The notes beneath the pieces are model-generated. The model saw only the letters and a list, made by a program, of their open reading frames with translations, was not told the origin of the DNA and ran no database searches. A stretch of DNA of 55,221 bases, from positions 1-55,221 of the forward strand of contig JAZSON010000033.1 in the NCBI GenBank assembly GCA_045536965.1. The letters are read 5' to 3'. The stretch comes from UBA5448 sp045536965 (GTDB taxonomy: Bacteria > Bacillota > Clostridia > Oscillospirales > SIG627). Below, piece by piece: positions 17,228-25,476 of this stretch. The position numbers were made by a program, and so were the translations under genes. Each line of letters begins with the position of its first letter. The first letter of the stretch is position 1.

Positions 17228-18202
17228 ATGTCGGATGTTTTAAAATGCAGACAAAATTTGAAAACATTGATCGTTATGCGTGAGTTTGAACGTGTCATCA
17301 AAGATCTGGCCAACAAGGGCTTTGTGGAAGGCGCCGTTCACTGCTATACCGGCGAGGAAGCCGTTGCGCTCGGCGTTTGCAACTGTCTAAATCGGGATGA
17401 CTATGTTTTTTCCACACATCGCGGACACGGTCATGCCATTGCCAAGGGTCTTGATCTTAAAAAAATTTTTGCTGAGTTGATGGGAAAGGCCGATGGTGTT
17501 TCCAAGGGATATGGCGGTTCGATGCATCTTTTCGATCCCGACTACGGCTTCATGGGAGGCAACGGCATTGTGGGCGGCGGTGTGACGGTCGCCATCGGCA
17601 CGGCCTATGCTTCCAAGTACAAGGGTGACGGAAAGGTCACGGTTTGTTTCTTCAGCGAAGGCGCTTCCAATGAGGGATGGTGCCATGAAGCCATGAATAT
17701 GGCAGCTTTGTGGAAGCTCCCCATCATCTTTGCCTGCGAAAACAATTTATTCGCCGCCACCACCCCCTCTTACAAAACCTTGTCCAACCCCGATATTTTC
17801 GAAAGAGCCAAGGGGTATGACATGGTGGGCGTTATGGCAGACGGAAACGATCTGGACGATTGCATTGAAAAATCCAAAGAAGCGGTTGACAGAGCGCGAC
17901 GCGGCGAAGGACCCACTTTGATTGAATTTAAAACATACCGAGTCGAGGGGCATTGCAGAGTCATTGTTGACCTCCCCATTTTCCGTCCCAAGGATGTGGT
18001 TGAAAAATGGGCGCAACACGACCCTATCAAGGTGTACGGAGAGCGATTGATTGAAAAAGGAATTTTAAAACAGGAAGATATCGCCGAAATCCGCGCAGAA
18101 GTTGACAAGGAAATCGAAGAAGCGGTGGAATACGGCAAAAACAGCCCCCGCCCCGACAAAGATGAATTTTTACGCCGCGCACAAGAGAGGTACGCATTAT
18201 GA
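17228..18202 (+). CDS. Thiamine-diphosphate dehydrogenase E1, alpha subunit (AcoA/PdhA-like)
   Basis: A 324-residue alpha subunit of a 2-oxo acid or acetoin dehydrogenase E1 component, which decarboxylates or cleaves its substrate with thiamine diphosphate. Marks: THRGHGHAIAKG near residue 58, GYGGSMHLFD with GNGIVGGG, and the cofactor motif starting GDGKVTVCFFSEGASNEG and ending ENN near 176. The two GDG-to-NN anchors are intact. The start ATG follows GAAGGAGG by nine bases. The beta subunit overlaps its stop by four bases (ATGA), so the pair is translationally coupled. No E2 lipoyl acyltransferase, E3 or lipoate ligase follows, so the electron or acyl acceptor is unknown. The substrate could be acetoin, pyruvate or a sugar-derived ketone. 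Confidence 0.85.
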   Translation: MSDVLKCRQNLKTLIVMREFERVIKDLANKGFVEGAVHCYTGEEAVALGVCNCLNRDDYVFSTHRGHGHAIAKGLDLKKIFAELMGKADGVSKGYGGSMHLFDPDYGFMGGNGIVGGGVTVAIGTAYASKYKGDGKVTVCFFSEGASNEGWCHEAMNMAALWKLPIIFACENNLFAATTPSYKTLSNPDIFERAKGYDMVGVMADGNDLDDCIEKSKEAVDRARRGEGPTLIEFKTYRVEGHCRVIVDLPIFRPKDVVEKWAQHDPIKVYGERLIEKGILKQEDIAEIRAEVDKEIEEAVEYGKNSPRPDKDEFLRRAQERYAL

Positions 18203-19179
18203 AAAACATACATATGCTGGATGCCATTAACGAGGCACTTCACGAAGAAATGGAAAGAGACGACAAGGTTTTCGTCATCGCCGAGGACGTCGGAGAGTAC
18301 GGCGGGGTTTGGCACGCGACCGATGGTCTTTACCAAAAATTCGGTCCCATGCGCGCCATGGATACGCCTATTTCCGAGGCAGGGTTTACCGGTCTGTGTG
18401 TAGGCGCGGCCATGGCAGGCCTTCGTCCCGTCACCGAGATCATGTATATGGATTTTATCACGGCTTGTATGGATCAGTTGGTCAATCAGGCGGTGAAAGC
18501 TGATCTGATGTCGGGCTGGCAATTAAAGATTCCAATGGTTGTCCGCACCCAATACGGACAAGGATCACGGGAGGCAGCCCAACATTCTCAATCCTTGGAA
18601 GGCTGGTTTTGTCAAGTGCCCGGCTTCAAGGTCATTGTTCCCTCCAATGCATACGATGCAAAAGGACTCTTAAAAAGCGCCATTCGCGATGACACGCCTT
18701 GTATTTTTATGGAAAGCCGTACCCTTTATTATGATAAAATGGATATTCCCGAAGAAGAATATCTGATTGAACTCGGAAAAGCCAACATTGTTTCCGAAGG
18801 AAAAGACATCACGGTTGTCACATACGGTGCAGGTGTTGCCGTTTGCCAAGAAGCCATTGCAAACATTCCGAATGCTTCGGTCGAACTGATTGATCTTCGT
18901 TGCCTTGTTCCTATGGATTTTGAAACCGTCCTCCAATCGGTCAAAAAAACCGGAAGAATTCTCGTGGTGCACGAAGCCACCGAGGGATTTTCGGTCGGTT
19001 CCGAGATTGTGCGTCGTGTTGTAGCCGAGGGCTTTGATTATCTGGATGCCGAACCTCTTGTTTACGGAGGACTCAGAAGCGCTATGCCCTTTGCGGGAAA
19101 TCTCGAAGATGCCATTATGATCAACCCCAAGGGCGTGGAAGAAAAAATGCGCTATCTTTTGACAGGCATTTGCCAATAA
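18199..19179 (+). CDS. Thiamine-diphosphate dehydrogenase E1, beta subunit (AcoB/PdhB-like)
   Basis: A 326-residue transketolase-type beta subunit that completes the E1 heterotetramer. Visible marks are VFVIAEDVGEYGGV at residues 24-37, the DTPISEAGFTGLCVGAAMAG stretch with the glutamate that activates thiamine diphosphate, RTQYGQGSREAAQHSQSLEG in the middle, and ELIDLRCLVPMD plus LVVHEATEGFSVGSE in the C-terminal domain. It begins inside the stop codon of the alpha subunit and ends 15 bp before the SDR gene. Acetoin- and pyruvate-type beta chains are not separable by eye. Confidence 0.85.
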   Translation: MKNIHMLDAINEALHEEMERDDKVFVIAEDVGEYGGVWHATDGLYQKFGPMRAMDTPISEAGFTGLCVGAAMAGLRPVTEIMYMDFITACMDQLVNQAVKADLMSGWQLKIPMVVRTQYGQGSREAAQHSQSLEGWFCQVPGFKVIVPSNAYDAKGLLKSAIRDDTPCIFMESRTLYYDKMDIPEEEYLIELGKANIVSEGKDITVVTYGAGVAVCQEAIANIPNASVELIDLRCLVPMDFETVLQSVKKTGRILVVHEATEGFSVGSEIVRRVVAEGFDYLDAEPLVYGGLRSAMPFAGNLEDAIMINPKGVEEKMRYLLTGICQ

Positions 19180-19194
19180 CACAAAGGAAGGAAT

Positions 19195-19968
19195 ATGAGC
19201 ATGAAATTGAAAGATAAAATCGCCGTGATCACCGGCGGCGCATCGGGCATCGGAGAGCACGGAACAAGACTTTTTGCCGCCGAGGGAGCCACCGTTATCA
19301 TTTTCGATGTGAATGTGGATGCGGGAAACAAGCTCGTCGAAGAATTGACGGCCAAGGGACAAAAAGTCATTTTTATGCAAACCGACATTTCCAATTACGA
19401 TGAAGTGGCCGCTTCCATGCATGAGATAGACAAAATGTTTGGAAAGCTTGACATTCTTTACAACAACGCCTCGGTCTTTCTCGGAGGCAGAGATAATATA
19501 ATTTCCGAAATCAGCTTGGATATTTGGAACAAAATTCTCTCCATCAACCTAAATGGTCTTTTCCACTGCTGCAAACACGGTATTCCTCTCATGCGCAAAG
19601 CGGGCGGCGGTACCATTGTCAACACTTCCTCGTCGGCAGGGGTGATCGGTATCCCCGAATGTGATGCCTACACCGCCACCAAGGGCGCGACCGTATCGCT
19701 GACAAAAGCCATGGCGGTGGAGTACGGCCCTGAAAACATCCGCGTCAACTGCATAGCCCCCGCGGCCATCCGCACCGAAATGGTCAAGGAATCCAACTTG
19801 AACGATCCTAAATTTGATGAAAACCTCTTCCTTACCAAAGGAACACCGTTAAGAAGATGGGGACTCCCCGAAGAAATTGCCAAAACAGCCCTCTTTCTTG
19901 CCTCCGAAGATTCTTCTTATATCAACGGAGCCATTCTGGTGGCTGACGGCGGCATCACCATCATGTAA
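19195..19968 (+). CDS. Short-chain dehydrogenase/reductase
   Basis: A 257-residue NAD(P)-dependent oxidoreductase of the classical SDR family. It has the TGGASGIGEHG dinucleotide loop at residues 14-24, NNAS near 90, the catalytic serine in NTSSSAGVIG, and YTATKGATVSLTKA with the catalytic tyrosine and lysine near 158-162. The aspartate in IIFDVN at the end of beta-2 favours NAD over NADP. The start is the first ATG after AAGGAAGG. As the third gene of the E1 operon it may reduce the ketone or acyloin made by the E1 pair, or oxidise an alcohol to feed it. That pairing is inferred from position only. Confidence 0.88.
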   Translation: MSMKLKDKIAVITGGASGIGEHGTRLFAAEGATVIIFDVNVDAGNKLVEELTAKGQKVIFMQTDISNYDEVAASMHEIDKMFGKLDILYNNASVFLGGRDNIISEISLDIWNKILSINLNGLFHCCKHGIPLMRKAGGGTIVNTSSSAGVIGIPECDAYTATKGATVSLTKAMAVEYGPENIRVNCIAPAAIRTEMVKESNLNDPKFDENLFLTKGTPLRRWGLPEEIAKTALFLASEDSSYINGAILVADGGITIM

Positions 19969-19970
19969 AA

Positions 19971-20009
19971 AAAGACCGTAAAAATCAATGATTTTTACGG
20001 TCTTTTTCT
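19971..20009 (+). terminator. Bidirectional terminator between SDR and ROK genes
   Basis: AAAGACCGTAAAAATCA (19971-19987) pairs exactly with its complement at 19989-20005, followed by TTCT. The left A-run also serves the convergent ROK gene. Confidence 0.8.
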
Positions 20010-20012
20010 ATT

Positions 20013-21095
20013 TCAAGTCGGAAAACAACAATCGAACATATAGGTACACAAACCAAACTGTCCCATTCGCTTCACATCGTGCAGATAATGGATTTCAAAA
20101 GTCCTTGTGTTGGGTCCCGATATTTTGGAAAGAATAGCGTTTTCAAGATATTTCTTTTGCGCCTCATGGAGTCCTTCGATGTATGAGCCAGTCAAAACCA
20201 CATCGGTGTCACATATATTGACCGCCGTGGATATGCCAATGGAAATATATTCAAGAATCTCATCCGAAAGTTTGCCGCCGCTTTCCCTCATAAGTTTCTT
20301 TATGATCGCTTCGAGACACCCTTTCTGTCCACAGGAACAAACCTCATCCGAAAACAGCTTGATATGTCCGAGTTCTCCATGCATGCACCGAAGACCATGT
20401 TGCATATTGCCATGAATCACGGTGGAAACGCCGATACCGCTCGCGTCGAATATAAACACCTGCAAATGGGACACCTTGTTGTTTTTCATTCGCAGGGCCG
20501 TTTCAGCCAGCGCGATCAGATTCAAGGTTCTTTCGATATACACATTTTCTCCGAACCTATCCTCAAACAGTTCGGCCAGATCTATATTTTCCCAACCCAG
20601 TTCAACCGAAAGAATCAGTTTTTTCTCAATGGGATTGATAATCCCCGGAAGCCCAAGTACAAAACCGGCAACTTCGTTTTTCCGAACACCGTGTCTTTTG
20701 CTCATGTCATCGATTGCCGTTTTCAGTTTTTGGGAAAATTCCAAGGGCGTGATGCCTCCATCCAATTCTTGCGGCATCTCACACAAAACTTCCCCGTTCA
20801 AATTCATGAAATACAAAGCTTTGGCAGTCCAGTCAAAAGCGAAAAAAGCGATGTTTTTCCCATCGAAATGGATATACAACGGCTTTCTGCCACCCGAAGA
20901 AACACCTTCAAAACCATTTTCTATCCAACCACTGTCTTGAAACTGCTTGATAATTTGGGTGACCGAAGCGCGGCTCATTTCAAGGTTTTCCCAAATATCG
21001 GTTCTTGAAACGGGTGCATTGTCTCGGATATAACGCAAAACGACGTTTCTGTTTCTTTGCGCAGCGTCGCTATGTGACAAAAAAGAATTATTCAT
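20013..21095 (-). CDS. ROK-family transcriptional regulator
   Basis: A 360-residue sugar-responsive repressor of the NagC/XylR type. Residues 14-65 form a winged helix (NVVLRYIRDNAPVSRTDI, SRASVTQIIKQF). The rest is the ROK kinase-like domain, with GFVLGLPGIINP near 145, GIGVSTVIHG, and the zinc site GELGHIKL...CSCGQKGCLEA near 240-262. The ATP-binding aspartate region is weak, as in regulators rather than kinases. The start follows GGTGGAGG. It is convergent with the E1/SDR operon and divergent from the hyd operon, so its likely targets are itself and nearby sugar genes such as the GH95 gene. Confidence 0.87.
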   Translation of the reverse strand: MNNSFLSHSDAAQRNRNVVLRYIRDNAPVSRTDIWENLEMSRASVTQIIKQFQDSGWIENGFEGVSSGGRKPLYIHFDGKNIAFFAFDWTAKALYFMNLNGEVLCEMPQELDGGITPLEFSQKLKTAIDDMSKRHGVRKNEVAGFVLGLPGIINPIEKKLILSVELGWENIDLAELFEDRFGENVYIERTLNLIALAETALRMKNNKVSHLQVFIFDASGIGVSTVIHGNMQHGLRCMHGELGHIKLFSDEVCSCGQKGCLEAIIKKLMRESGGKLSDEILEYISIGISTAVNICDTDVVLTGSYIEGLHEAQKKYLENAILSKISGPNTRTFEIHYLHDVKRMGQFGLCTYMFDCCFPT

Positions 21096-21126
21096 TGGAT
21101 TCCTCCACCTTTTTCACTCTCTATAA

Positions 21127-21155
21127 AGTGTATATTTTTTATGTCGAAAAGTCAA
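21127..21155 (-). promoter_or_regulatory. Promoter of the ROK gene
   Basis: On the minus strand: -35 TTGACT (21155-21150), 17-bp spacer, -10 TACACT (21132-21127). The palindrome CGAAATTTCG at 21164-21173 lies just upstream and could be an autoregulatory site. Confidence 0.55.
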
Positions 21156-21262
21156 GAAGAATTCGAAATTTCGTTTTGCGCGCATATGTAGCCCTTTTTC
21201 GCATTTCTTGTTTTGCAAACAATTTCGACAAAAAAGAAACACAATGTTTTTTAAAAAACGAC

Positions 21263-21291
21263 TTGTATTTTTGACGTCGGCGTGGTATGAT
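21263..21291 (+). promoter_or_regulatory. Promoter of the hyd maturation operon
   Basis: -35 TTGTAT (21263-21268), 17-bp spacer, -10 TATGAT (21286-21291). Transcription would start about 130 nt before the first gene and would have to pass the terminator at 21376. Confidence 0.55.
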
Positions 21292-21313
21292 AAAAATGTA
21301 ATCTGACATAAAG

Positions 21314-21376
21314 ATGATTGATTTCGCCTGCGTGAAAGATGCATTCAAAACATATGGTTTACTATGCCCTTTTTGA
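21314..21376 (+). CDS. 20-codon leader ORF before the hyd operon terminator
   Basis: ATG 21314 opens MIDFACVKDAFKTYGLLCPF, and its TGA (21374-21376) touches the base of the terminator stem. The ribosome binding site is poor (ATAAAG). The placement is that of an attenuation leader peptide, with two cysteines and one tyrosine among its codons. It could equally be an accidental ORF in a structured leader or small RNA. Confidence 0.3.
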   Translation: MIDFACVKDAFKTYGLLCPF

Positions 21377-21407
21377 CTGCACTTTCGGCGAAGTGCAGTT
21401 TTTTTGT
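21376..21407 (+). terminator. Intrinsic terminator in the hyd operon leader (attenuator candidate)
   Basis: ACTGCACTT (21376-21384) pairs with AAGTGCAGT (21391-21399) around CGGCG or similar, followed by seven U. It sits between the promoter and the first gene, in the same direction, and therefore must be bypassed for the operon to be expressed. Confidence 0.75.
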
Positions 21408-21430
21408 GTCCAAACAAAAAGGAGAATGAT

Positions 21431-21688
21431 ATGGAAACGCGCGTGGCCGTCATGGGCATCATTGTCGAAAACACCGATTCGGTCGAAAATTTAAATGCAC
21501 TTTTGCATGAGCACGGAAAATATATCATCGGTCGCATGGGCATCCCCTATCGAGAAAAAAATATTCATGTCGTATCCATCGCCATCGATGCGCCGCAAGA
21601 TGTTTTATCCTCTCTTGCGGGAAAAATAGGCAATCTAAACGGTATCAGCATCAAAACTGCCTATTCCAACATCATCACCCATGCGTAA
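21431..21688 (+). CDS. TM1266-family iron-only hydrogenase system regulator
   Basis: A small 85-residue protein of the TM1266 type, an ACT-like ferredoxin-fold putative regulator found with [FeFe]-hydrogenase maturation genes. The sequence ETRVAVMGIIVENTDSVENL, GKYIIGRMGIPYREK and GNLNGISIKTAYS match the family as I know it. The start follows AAGGAG by six bases. Its last eight bases overlap hydE, which indicates tight coupling. The ligand and mode of action are unknown. It may sense the maturation state or an amino-acid-like ligand. Confidence 0.85.
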   Translation: METRVAVMGIIVENTDSVENLNALLHEHGKYIIGRMGIPYREKNIHVVSIAIDAPQDVLSSLAGKIGNLNGISIKTAYSNIITHA

Positions 21689-22736
21689 TCTCGTTTTTGA
21701 TTTGATCGACCGCTTGGAAAAAAACCGCAGCCTTACCACAGAAGAATACGCATTCCTCGTGGAACGGCATGACGAAAAAGCGGCCGCCTACATCTTAGAA
21801 AAAGCGGTTAAAGCAAGGCAGGCAGTATATGGAAAAGACGTATTCATCCGCGGTTTGATCGAGATTTCAAACATTTGCAAAAACGACTGCTTTTATTGCG
21901 GCATTCGCGCATCCAACCAAAAATGCGACAGATACCGACTCACCGAAGAAGACATTTTGGCCTGTTGTGCACAGGGTTTTGCGCTGGGGTTTCGCACTTT
22001 TGTGCTGCAAGGCGGAGAGGACGGATATTTTTCCGACGAACGCTTGATCCCCTTGATCCGAAAAATTAAAACCCTTTATCCCGATTGCGCGCTGACTTTA
22101 TCCCTTGGAGAACGCTCCTTTGAAAGTTATAAAAGTTTGAAAGCGGCAGGCGCCGACCGATACTTACTCCGACACGAAACGGCCGATCAAGAGCACTATG
22201 AAAAGCTGCATCCTCACCACATGTCTTTTCAAAACCGCATGGAGTGTCTTGAAAATTTAAAAGCACTGGAATTTCAGGTCGGTTGCGGTTTTATGGTGGG
22301 TTCCCCCTTTCAGACAAGCCAAACACTGGCAAAAGACCTCAAATTCATCGAGACATTTTCTCCCGCCATGTGCGGCATCGGCCCCTATATCACGCATGCC
22401 GACACACCGTTTTTTGATCAACCTACCGGAAGTTTTTCCTTGACTTTGTTTCTGCTTTCGGTGGTGCGGTTAATTTGTCCTTGTGTTTTGCTCCCTGCCA
22501 CCACCGCTTTGAGCACACTCCATCCAAACGGACGAGAGATGGGCATTTTGGCGGGCGCAAACGTTGTCATGCCCAACCTTTCCCCCGTTGCCGTCAGGGA
22601 AAAATATACCCTTTACAACAACAAGGCGCACACGGGCGATGAAGCGGCAGAGTCCTTAAAACACTTGAAAGAAAGCATGGAAAAAATCGGATACACAGTT
22701 GTCACCGCACGCGGTGATTACAAAAATATAAAATAA
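21681..22736 (+). CDS. hydE: [FeFe]-hydrogenase maturase HydE (radical SAM)
   Basis: A radical SAM enzyme that helps build the two-iron part of the hydrogenase H-cluster, acting on the HydG product. The 351-residue length is normal. The [4Fe-4S] motif CKNDCFYCGIR has cysteines at residues 66, 70 and 73. FVLQGGEDGYF follows as a family strand, then LSLGERS, RYLLRHETA, and VGCGFMVGSPFQT in the barrel. The C terminus VMPNLSPVAVREKYTLY is also typical. It starts eight bases inside the TM1266 gene and is followed by hydG after 15 bp. Confidence 0.95.
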   Translation: MRNLVFDLIDRLEKNRSLTTEEYAFLVERHDEKAAAYILEKAVKARQAVYGKDVFIRGLIEISNICKNDCFYCGIRASNQKCDRYRLTEEDILACCAQGFALGFRTFVLQGGEDGYFSDERLIPLIRKIKTLYPDCALTLSLGERSFESYKSLKAAGADRYLLRHETADQEHYEKLHPHHMSFQNRMECLENLKALEFQVGCGFMVGSPFQTSQTLAKDLKFIETFSPAMCGIGPYITHADTPFFDQPTGSFSLTLFLLSVVRLICPCVLLPATTALSTLHPNGREMGILAGANVVMPNLSPVAVREKYTLYNNKAHTGDEAAESLKHLKESMEKIGYTVVTARGDYKNIK

Positions 22737-22751
22737 AAAGGAATTGAGAAT

Positions 22752-24200
22752 ATGGCAAAATACAATCCCCTCTCTCTGAAAGCCGAAGAATTCATCAGCG
22801 ATGAAGAAATACTCGATACCCTTCGTTATGCCGAAGAAAACAAAAACAACATCGAGCTTATTGATGCGATTTTGGAAAAGGCAAGTCCTAAAAAGGATGG
22901 AAACGGTCTGCACTGTCCCGGTCTGACTCATCGCGAGGCATCGGTGCTTCTCGCCTGCGAGATTCCCGAGAAAATCGAAAAGATGTATAAGCTTGCCGAA
23001 GAGATCAAGCAGGCTTTTTACGGCAACCGTATCGTAATGTTTGCCCCCCTTTATCTTTCCAATTACTGTGTAAACGGCTGTGTTTACTGCCCGTATCATT
23101 TTAAAAACAAACACATCTGCCGCAAAAAACTCACCCAAGAAGAGGTGAGAAAGGAAGTCATTGCCCTGCAGGATATGGGGCATAAACGTCTTGCTATTGA
23201 AGCGGGCGAAGACCCTGTCAACAACCCCATTGAATATATTTTGGAATGCATTGACACCATTTATAATGTCCATCACAAAAACGGGGATATTCGCCGTGTC
23301 AATGTCAATATTGCCGCCACAACGGTGGAAAATTACCGCAAACTCAAGGATGCGGGTATCGGCACTTACATTCTATTCCAAGAGACCTACCACAAAGAAA
23401 GCTATGAGATGCTCCATCCCACCGGACCCAAACACAACTACGCCTATCACACCGAAGCGATGGACCGCGCCATGGAGGGCGGTATCGACGATGTGGGGCT
23501 TGGCGTTTTGTTCGGTCTTGAGTTGTACAAATACGAATTTGCGGGTCTTTTGATGCATGCCGAGCATTTGGAAGCAGTTCACGGTGTCGGCCCCCATACC
23601 ATCAGCGTTCCGCGCTTAAAACGCGCCGATGACATTGATCCCGATCAATTTGACAACGGCATTTCGGATGACATTTTCGAAAAGATCATTGCCTGCATTC
23701 GCATCGCCGTTCCCTACACAGGCATGATTATTTCCACCCGCGAAAGCGAAGCGGTACGCGGCCGCGCCCTCCGTTTGGGGATTTCGCAAATCAGCGGCGC
23801 TTCCAGAACCTCGGTTGGCGGTTATACCGAGGAGGAACGCCCTCACGATTCCGAGCAGTTTGATGTTTCGGATCAACGCACACTCGACGAGGTGGTGCGT
23901 TGGTTAATGGAACTGGATCACATTCCCTCCTTCTGTACTGCCTGCTACCGCGAAGGAAGAACAGGCGATCGCTTCATGGCGCTTTGCAAAAGCGGTCAGA
24001 TCCTCAATTGCTGCCATCCCAATGCGCTGATGACTCTCACCGAATATCTCGTAGATTATGCAAGCGAAGAAACCCGCAAAGTCGGCTTTGCGCTCATTGA
24101 AAAAGAATTGAAAAAGATCCCGACAGAAAAAGTTTGCAAAATCGCCATCGAAAACATCGAACAAATCAAGGCATCCAACCGACGCGATTTCCGCTTCTGA
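22752..24200 (+). CDS. hydG: [FeFe]-hydrogenase maturase HydG (tyrosine lyase, radical SAM)
   Basis: Cleaves tyrosine to p-cresol, CO and cyanide and delivers an Fe(CO)2(CN) synthon for the H-cluster. The radical SAM site CVNGCVYCPYH has cysteines at residues 106, 110 and 113. The auxiliary cluster that separates HydG from ThiH is present as C395, C398 and C421 (CX2CX22C). The 482 residues match the family. AAAAGGAATTGAG precedes the ATG. It lies between hydE and hydF with 15- and 12-bp gaps, in one transcript. Confidence 0.96.
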   Translation: MAKYNPLSLKAEEFISDEEILDTLRYAEENKNNIELIDAILEKASPKKDGNGLHCPGLTHREASVLLACEIPEKIEKMYKLAEEIKQAFYGNRIVMFAPLYLSNYCVNGCVYCPYHFKNKHICRKKLTQEEVRKEVIALQDMGHKRLAIEAGEDPVNNPIEYILECIDTIYNVHHKNGDIRRVNVNIAATTVENYRKLKDAGIGTYILFQETYHKESYEMLHPTGPKHNYAYHTEAMDRAMEGGIDDVGLGVLFGLELYKYEFAGLLMHAEHLEAVHGVGPHTISVPRLKRADDIDPDQFDNGISDDIFEKIIACIRIAVPYTGMIISTRESEAVRGRALRLGISQISGASRTSVGGYTEEERPHDSEQFDVSDQRTLDEVVRWLMELDHIPSFCTACYREGRTGDRFMALCKSGQILNCCHPNALMTLTEYLVDYASEETRKVGFALIEKELKKIPTEKVCKIAIENIEQIKASNRRDFRF

Positions 24201-24212
24201 GAGGTAAACAGT

Positions 24213-25415
24213 ATGAGTCTAAACCAAGCAGTATCGGCAGAAAGAGTACACATTGGATTTTTCGGTCTGCGAAACGCAGGAAAATCCAGTTTGGTCAACG
24301 CCGTCACAGGACAAAATCTTTCATTGGTATCCAATGTTTTGGGTACAACGACCGATCCCGTCAAAAAAGCGATGGAGCTTTTACCCCTCGGTCCCGTCGT
24401 CGTCATCGACACCCCCGGCATCGACGATGTGGGAGAACTTGGAATGCAACGGGTAGAGCGGGCAAAACAGGTGTTAAATACCACCGACATCGCCATTCTT
24501 GTAACCGATGCAACCACCCCGCTCTCCTCTCTCGAAAAGGAACTGATCGACTGCTTTGTGCAAAAAAACATTCCCTATATTGTGGCAAAAAACAAGTCGG
24601 ATCTATTAAAAACCCTGCCGTCGAACGGGGAAAATGAAATCTATGTCAGCACCGTCACAAACCAAGGCATCCATACACTAAAAGAAAAAATCGCGCATCT
24701 TTCAAAAGGGGCGGTTGTTGAAAAAAAGATTCTCGCCGACATCATCACAGCCAACGACACGGTTGTTTTGGTCACACCGATCGACGAATCGGCTCCCAAA
24801 GGGAGATTGATCTTACCGCAACAGCAAGTCATCCGAGAACTTTTGGAAATCGGTGCCACCACCCTAATCTGTCAGGACAGCGGGCTGGCGGCCACCTTGG
24901 ACAAACTCAAAGAAAGACCAAGGCTCGTCATCACCGACTCTCAAGTTTTCGGCAAGGTTTCGGCCATCCTGCCAAAAGATATTTTGCTGACCTCCTTTTC
25001 CATTTTGTTCGCCCGTTATAAAGGCGATCTGGATACGGCGGTACATGGCGCGGCGGCGTTGAAAAAACTAAAAGACGGCGACACCGTACTGATTTCGGAA
25101 GGATGTACCCACCACCGACAATGCAAAGACATCGGCAGTGTGAAAATCCCCGCTTGGGTCAAGAATTACAGCGGCAAAGAGCTTTGCTTTGAATTCACCG
25201 CCGGCGGCGATTTCCCCGCAGATTTGAAAAAATATGCTTTGGTGATTCACTGCGGCGGTTGTATGCTGACCGAAAAAGAAATGAAAAACCGCATAGAAAC
25301 AGCAAAGGCTGCCAATATTCCCATCACAAATTATGGTATTGCCATTGCCGAAATGCACGGAATTTTAGCGCGGTCTCTCGAACTTTTTCCTCAGGTTTTA
25401 AAACATCTTGATTAA
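24213..25415 (+). CDS. hydF: [FeFe]-hydrogenase maturation GTPase HydF
   Basis: The scaffold and GTPase that receives the assembled two-iron unit and loads it into apo-hydrogenase. The N-terminal GTPase domain shows the P-loop GLRNAGKSS at 18-26, a Thr-rich switch (LGTTTDPV), DTPG, and NKSD. The C-terminal cluster-binding domain has C298-T-H300 and H346-C347-G-G-C350, the CxH...HCxxC set typical of HydF. 400 residues. It is the last gene before the hairpin at 25426. No hydA-type catalytic subunit is in the window, so the hydrogenase must be encoded elsewhere. Confidence 0.95.
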   Translation: MSLNQAVSAERVHIGFFGLRNAGKSSLVNAVTGQNLSLVSNVLGTTTDPVKKAMELLPLGPVVVIDTPGIDDVGELGMQRVERAKQVLNTTDIAILVTDATTPLSSLEKELIDCFVQKNIPYIVAKNKSDLLKTLPSNGENEIYVSTVTNQGIHTLKEKIAHLSKGAVVEKKILADIITANDTVVLVTPIDESAPKGRLILPQQQVIRELLEIGATTLICQDSGLAATLDKLKERPRLVITDSQVFGKVSAILPKDILLTSFSILFARYKGDLDTAVHGAAALKKLKDGDTVLISEGCTHHRQCKDIGSVKIPAWVKNYSGKELCFEFTAGGDFPADLKKYALVIHCGGCMLTEKEMKNRIETAKAANIPITNYGIAIAEMHGILARSLELFPQVLKHLD

Positions 25416-25425
25416 ACCGAATACA

Positions 25426-25467
25426 AAAACTGCCTTCCGAATGTTCAAGATCGGAAGGCAGTTTTTT
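25426..25467 (+). terminator. Bidirectional terminator after hydF
   Basis: AAAAACTGCCTTCCGA (25425-25440) pairs with TCGGAAGGCAGTTTTT (25451-25466). It serves hydF and the convergent GntP-type gene. Confidence 0.8.
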
Positions 25468-25476
25468 GTATGTATT

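Noticed and set aside
17228..19179. Naming the E1 pair acoAB (acetoin dehydrogenase)
   Set aside because: Without E2/E3 and other aco genes the substrate is open, so no symbol was given.
20364..21008. 214-residue plus-strand ORF within the ROK gene
   Set aside because: Antisense shadow. The ROK zinc motif and HTH are intact on the other strand.
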